Position numbers and translations under genes: made by a program
Shown: positions 60,532-64,000 of the stretch, one piece after another
Numbering within the stretch: position 1 is the first letter of the stretch
Layout of the letters: the number at the start of each line of letters is the position of its first letter
The notes under the pieces: generated by a model
Database searches by the model: none
Told to the model about the DNA's origin: nothing
What the model saw: only the letters and a program-made list of their open reading frames with translations
Assembly: GCA_037576215.1 (NCBI GenBank)
Contig: JBANDB010000009.1
Span: 1,116,001 to 1,180,000 of the forward strand
Source of the DNA: Armillaria gallica
Lineage: Eukaryota > Basidiomycota > Agaricomycetes > Agaricales > Physalacriaceae
Length of the DNA: 64,000 bases
Reading direction: 5' to 3'

Positions 60532-62033
60532 ATGTCCAATCCTGCCGGCATCGCACTCCTCATTGCTCAAGGCAACGATGCCATCCAAGCCGCCGACACG
60601 TTATGGGAGGTCAGGAAAAAAGGCATACCCTTGGAGACTATCATTGACCAGGGCAAGAGCGTTTGCGCTATTGGGGTACGTGGACACTAGTCATTTCTAT
60701 ACTAAATTTTCGCTGACTAGTGTCCTAGGCACAGCTTATTATCCATCACGCCGCCGCTATCATAGGTGACCCGAAGGCTGAAGACGTGTGTTTTCGCATG
60801 AAGCAGGTTTTCGAGCGCATCCTTGATGAGCATCCGACCATCCCGACGTTCAAGGACTACCACACCGTTCGTTCCTTTACTGGGACTATTCATAGCGAGC
60901 GCAAAAAGCGATCGGCAGCTCTAGCGAGTGCTATTGCCACTGTTACCACTCCTTCTGCTCCTGATCCTGTTCCTGCTACTCCCGCCAAAACCGTGGCCAC
61001 TAGTGGCAAGGCTAAAGCTTCTAAGGCAGTGAGTACCTCACTAGTTATTGTTCTTTCGCTTTCTGACCAACTGTTTCGACCATTAGCCTGCCAAACGAAG
61101 CCGTCGTCTTGCTAAGTCACGGGCTATCGTCGAGGACTCGTCCGACGAAGAGGCTAGCGTTGTCGCAGCAACCGAGGAGGATACGGTCATGGGTAACCCT
61201 GATGCTTCCAATGCACCGCAGGAAACTGACTCGGTATTGTTTACCTTAGCTACTGTTCGTCGCCAGGCTGATACCGTCATTTCACGGTTTGAACAGATGA
61301 ATATCGACGAAGATGTCGACGTCATTGTCAATCGTGACCCTACTTCCGGTAACATCGTTGAAGGACACAAGATTACGCTCCCCAAGTTCCTCAAGAACAA
61401 GAAGGTTGCTCAGGCTGCTCAGGTTAGTCTACTAGTCGGGTTTTCTTCTTTACTAGTCTAAGGTTTTCTTTCAGAGGGAAAAGGAGAAGGCAGAGCGTCA
61501 TGCCGAGGCTATTCAGGTGATTTCATATCACTAGTAGCCGACTTTGACTCATCTTTACACAATTACCAGGCCGCCGAAGCGATTATCGCCAAAGGGAAGG
61601 CCAACGAGGCTGCTATCCAAGCCAGGAAGCGTCCTCATGCCTCGGCTGACCATGCTTTCAAGGATTCCCCTTTCACTATTGCTGGTATGTGCTTACTAGT
61701 GAGCTTTGCGATGCACTATTGACCCTCTTTCTTTTACTAGCGGCTGACTTAGCTATCAACAACGAGGCTAGTCAGAGCACTGTCGACGCTGCGGCCGCGC
61801 TAGTCAGTGCTGGAGATCATGTCAATCCTTCCGAGAGTGTTTTACACTCTAGAGAGGCTGATCTTCGCAACGACGTGATTGCTACGACCCACAAGATCGA
61901 GTACTTACTCAAGTACCGCGAGTTTGTGGTCGCTCATCATGGCCAAGTCGTCAAGCAGCTTGAAAGTCGTCTCCCGGTACCTATGGAAGACGATTCTCCT
62001 GCTCCCGTTGCCTCTAGTTCCAAGCTTGGCTAG
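60532..62033 (+). CDS. 409-aa accessory protein, charged and helical
   Basis: Six exons: 60532-60675, 60729-61028, 61087-61422, 61475-61516, 61570-61684 and 61741-62033. Introns are 52-58 bp and all phases match. The N-terminal 120 residues look globular and helical (IALLIAQGNDAIQAADTLWEV, FERILDEHPTIPTFKDY). Then come an Ala/Pro/Lys-rich linker with a basic patch (PAKRSRRLAKSR), an acidic stretch, a helix (LATVRRQADTVISRFEQM), a charged coiled coil (REKEKAERHAEAIQAAEAI) and a final helical segment ending PVASSSKLG. The basic patch suggests nuclear location. At least four of its five introns contain ACTAGT. The stop lies 145 bp from the convergent pol stop. No family recognised. Confidence 0.75.
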
Positions 62034-62178
62034 TGCTAGCTGTTCGGAACGGTCACTAGTCGCCATATCTAAAAGTTTTCAATCACCAGTCTGTTGTTTC
62101 TCATAATTTCCAACTGCTTAGATACAGTATCTAGCATACACCGTCGTTACCTAGCAATATAAAGTGTGTTTGACCATT

Positions 62179-64000
62179 CTAGCCTGCAGTTTTCGAGCTT
62201 CTAAGTCGACTAGTGATGGGGACCTCGTTGTCTTCATCACTATTGCTATCATATTCGTCGGGCTGAAGGTATCCTTCGGCCTCCGAACCTGAATCTTCGC
62301 TGTCAGACTCACTAGTGTCGCTCTGTTGCAGCCTAACTCGGTCTATACCATATAGTTTCTTGCCTAAGGGTCGATAGTGATATTCTGTTGGGACAGACTC
62401 GTCACTAGTCACCAACTCCTTAAGAGTTTGGGGACTTACATCGATCAAATCATGAATTTTCTTGGGTAACTCGATACTATGCCTCGCATGGTATGGAATT
62501 ACTCTAAACTGAGCGACTGTGCCGCCCACCAGGGATCCATCCAACTCTGCTAAAACATAAGAACCACCTCTAGTCCTTCTGATAACGACTAGTGGCCCCA
62601 AGTACCTTGGCTCCATCTTGCTATCGAGACTTTCCTCGACCCGCGTGTTCCGCATAAGCACTAGTCGACCTGGTTTGAAGTCGTAATCGACAATAGTGGC
62701 CTTGTGCTCGCGTTGGTAGCGTAGTACAGTATCGAGCTTATTCTTATTAATTTTCTGTCGCATGGCCATTACATGTTTAGCGTGCTTGGCTAGTGCTGTC
62801 GCCCTCATACCAATAAGGTCCTCGGTGCTCAAGATTCCACTTGGGGGCTTGACTAGCCAAGTAGCTTCAACTACGTTAAGGGGTACTATTGGATGTGCGC
62901 CTAGTGCCATGAAATATGGCGAGCAACCTGTACCGCATTTGATAGTGATACGGTCCGCCCATAACACATGCGGTAGGAAGTAAAACCACTTCTTTGGGTT
63001 GCCACTAGTCGCCTTAAATAGCGATTGACGAATGTCCCAATGGCCTCTTTCAATTTTTCCATTCGCTTGCGAGTTGTAAGGAGTGATCTTTATGCCGGTG
63101 ATGCCATACTTGTCACTTAGCCACTGTATAACTGCGACCCAAGGTCCGCCATTATCAGTTACTATTTCGTTGGGACAGCCCCACCTGCATATCACATCCT
63201 CAAAGAACCAAACCGCAATTGCTTTAGCATTTTCTTGCTGTAAGGCCCTTGCTTCAGGCCAAGACGATAACGAGTCGCGTGCGTGAACTATATACCTGCA
63301 CTTATTAGAAACCGGGGTCATAACCATAGTATCACAGTGTACTTTCTGGAATAGCGAAGGCGTTTCGGTGACAGAGGGTGGAATACGGACCATAGTCTTC
63401 TGTCTGACTTGACATAAATGACAAGACTTGACATACCAACTGACGTCTCGTTCCAACTCTGGCCACCAAAACCGTTGCTCCAACAGTGACTTAGTCACGT
63501 AAAAGCCTCTATGTCCTAACGAGTCGTGTGCCGATCTCATCATATACATTCAATGCTCTTTATCCACTACTAGCCGGTGGTCTCCTTCAGTACTGCATCT
63601 ATATAGTCTGCCTTCTTTGTCCAAGAAGAAGTTACGACAGTACTGCTTGAAAGTCAAGTACTGCTTGTCGTTAAGTCCTTCTGGGCGGTGTCTAGGGTTC
63701 CTCAACCAAGTCCTGATATGTGGCAGCCGTCCGTCTTGCGCTAGTCCACTACTAGTCCGTTGTTTCTCTGGATAGTCCTCTCTTTTGTTAGGATCGAACT
63801 TATACTCGAGATCAGGAATGAGTGGAGTCGCTTTCAAGAACTGGCATATGGTTTCATTGGTTTTCTCCTGTGCTAAGTAAAGATTTCTTAGTTCTAGTTC
63901 ACGAGAGCGGGCTTCGTCTAATTCTACAGAAAAATCGTCGATACTAGTGGCTAGTGCATGCATGTAACCACCTCGACTATCAATTTCATTCTTAAATTCC
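62179..64000 (-). pseudogene. gypsy pol: integrase and C-terminal region, 5' part beyond window
   Basis: A single minus-strand frame is open from the window edge to a TAG at 62179, broken once by TGA at 63550-63552 (KEH then TGA then MYMMRSAHDS). The order is a linker (FFLDKEGRLYRCSTEGDHRLVV), the HHCC zinc-binding domain (HDSLGHRGF..CHLCQ), then the DDE integrase core: HCDTMVM, VTDNGGPW and NGKIERGH give the two Asp and the Glu. A GPY-like module (YLGPLVVIRR) and an acidic tail follow. RT and RNase H should lie to the right, outside the window. Apart from the one TGA the frame is clean, so this copy is younger than gypsy 1 or its stop is very recent. Confidence 0.85.

Larger units (their letters stand above)
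55872..64000 (-). mobile_element. ACTAGT-saturated element 3 with gypsy pol and accessory genes (continues past window)
   Basis: It starts sharply inside gypsy 2 RT with TGATGCGCTCGG and is not terminated by the right edge. About 49 ACTAGT sites occur in 8.1 kb, spread over intergenic, intronic and coding DNA. It holds a minus-strand gypsy integrase (62179-64000) and two plus-strand spliced genes. If the pol direction sets the orientation, the left 1.8 kb contains the 3' LTR, and the accessory genes lie antisense between pol and that LTR. The alternative is that a gypsy element and two host genes share an older ACTAGT-rich region. Confidence 0.55.

Overview
The window looks like nuclear DNA of an Agaricomycete (mushroom-type basidiomycete). 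Short introns of about 45-65 bp interrupt almost every gene, and the gene families are typical of that group: HET-domain, F-box/LRR, FunK1 kinase-like, seven-helix membrane proteins, an RlpA-like secreted protein, a GDSL esterase and Ty3/gypsy retroelements. No rRNA, CRISPR array or convincing tRNA was seen. Exon models were built by hand: splice sites were required to match in reading phase, and paralogues were compared where available.

Layout. 1-23.5 kb is mixed single-copy sequence: a HET-domain gene, an intact RlpA-like secreted protein, an F-box-family pseudogene, a single-pass membrane protein, a GNAT acetyltransferase with one in-frame stop, a decayed FunK1 gene, a hairpin MITE, a small protein of unknown function, an intact GDSL esterase, a seven-helix gene (A) and an intact F-box gene. 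23.2-31.7 kb is a tandem duplication of about 3.2 kb that gave two further seven-helix genes (B and C, identical exon architecture to A). The second copy was later invaded by a 1.15-kb repeat and by a 976-bp element with 8-bp target duplications. 31.5-40.3 kb is a second large duplication carrying a pair of membrane/coiled-coil genes (313 and 433 aa) around a small 73-aa gene.

42-64 kb is a nested retrotransposon pile. A gypsy element with 250-bp LTRs lies between the arms of a perfect 44-bp inverted repeat. Its reverse transcriptase is interrupted by a 1.37-kb solo-LTR-like insertion, and a relative of that insertion interrupts a second gypsy element. The second gypsy itself starts inside a copy of the 1.15-kb repeat and is cut off at 55,871 by a third element.

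The third element (55,872 to beyond the right edge) is the most unusual part. By eye it holds about 49 ACTAGT palindromes in 8.1 kb, against about two expected by chance and about ten in the preceding 56 kb. It carries gypsy integrase sequence on the minus strand. Between this and the left end lie two intact, intron-containing genes on the plus strand (550 and 409 aa), one with a Cys-rich cluster. A motif-saturated element carrying its own accessory genes invites comparison with transposon self-recognition or anti-silencing systems, but that function is inference only. Nonsense codons in the decayed elements are nearly all TGA, as expected from C-to-T change at CGA codons.
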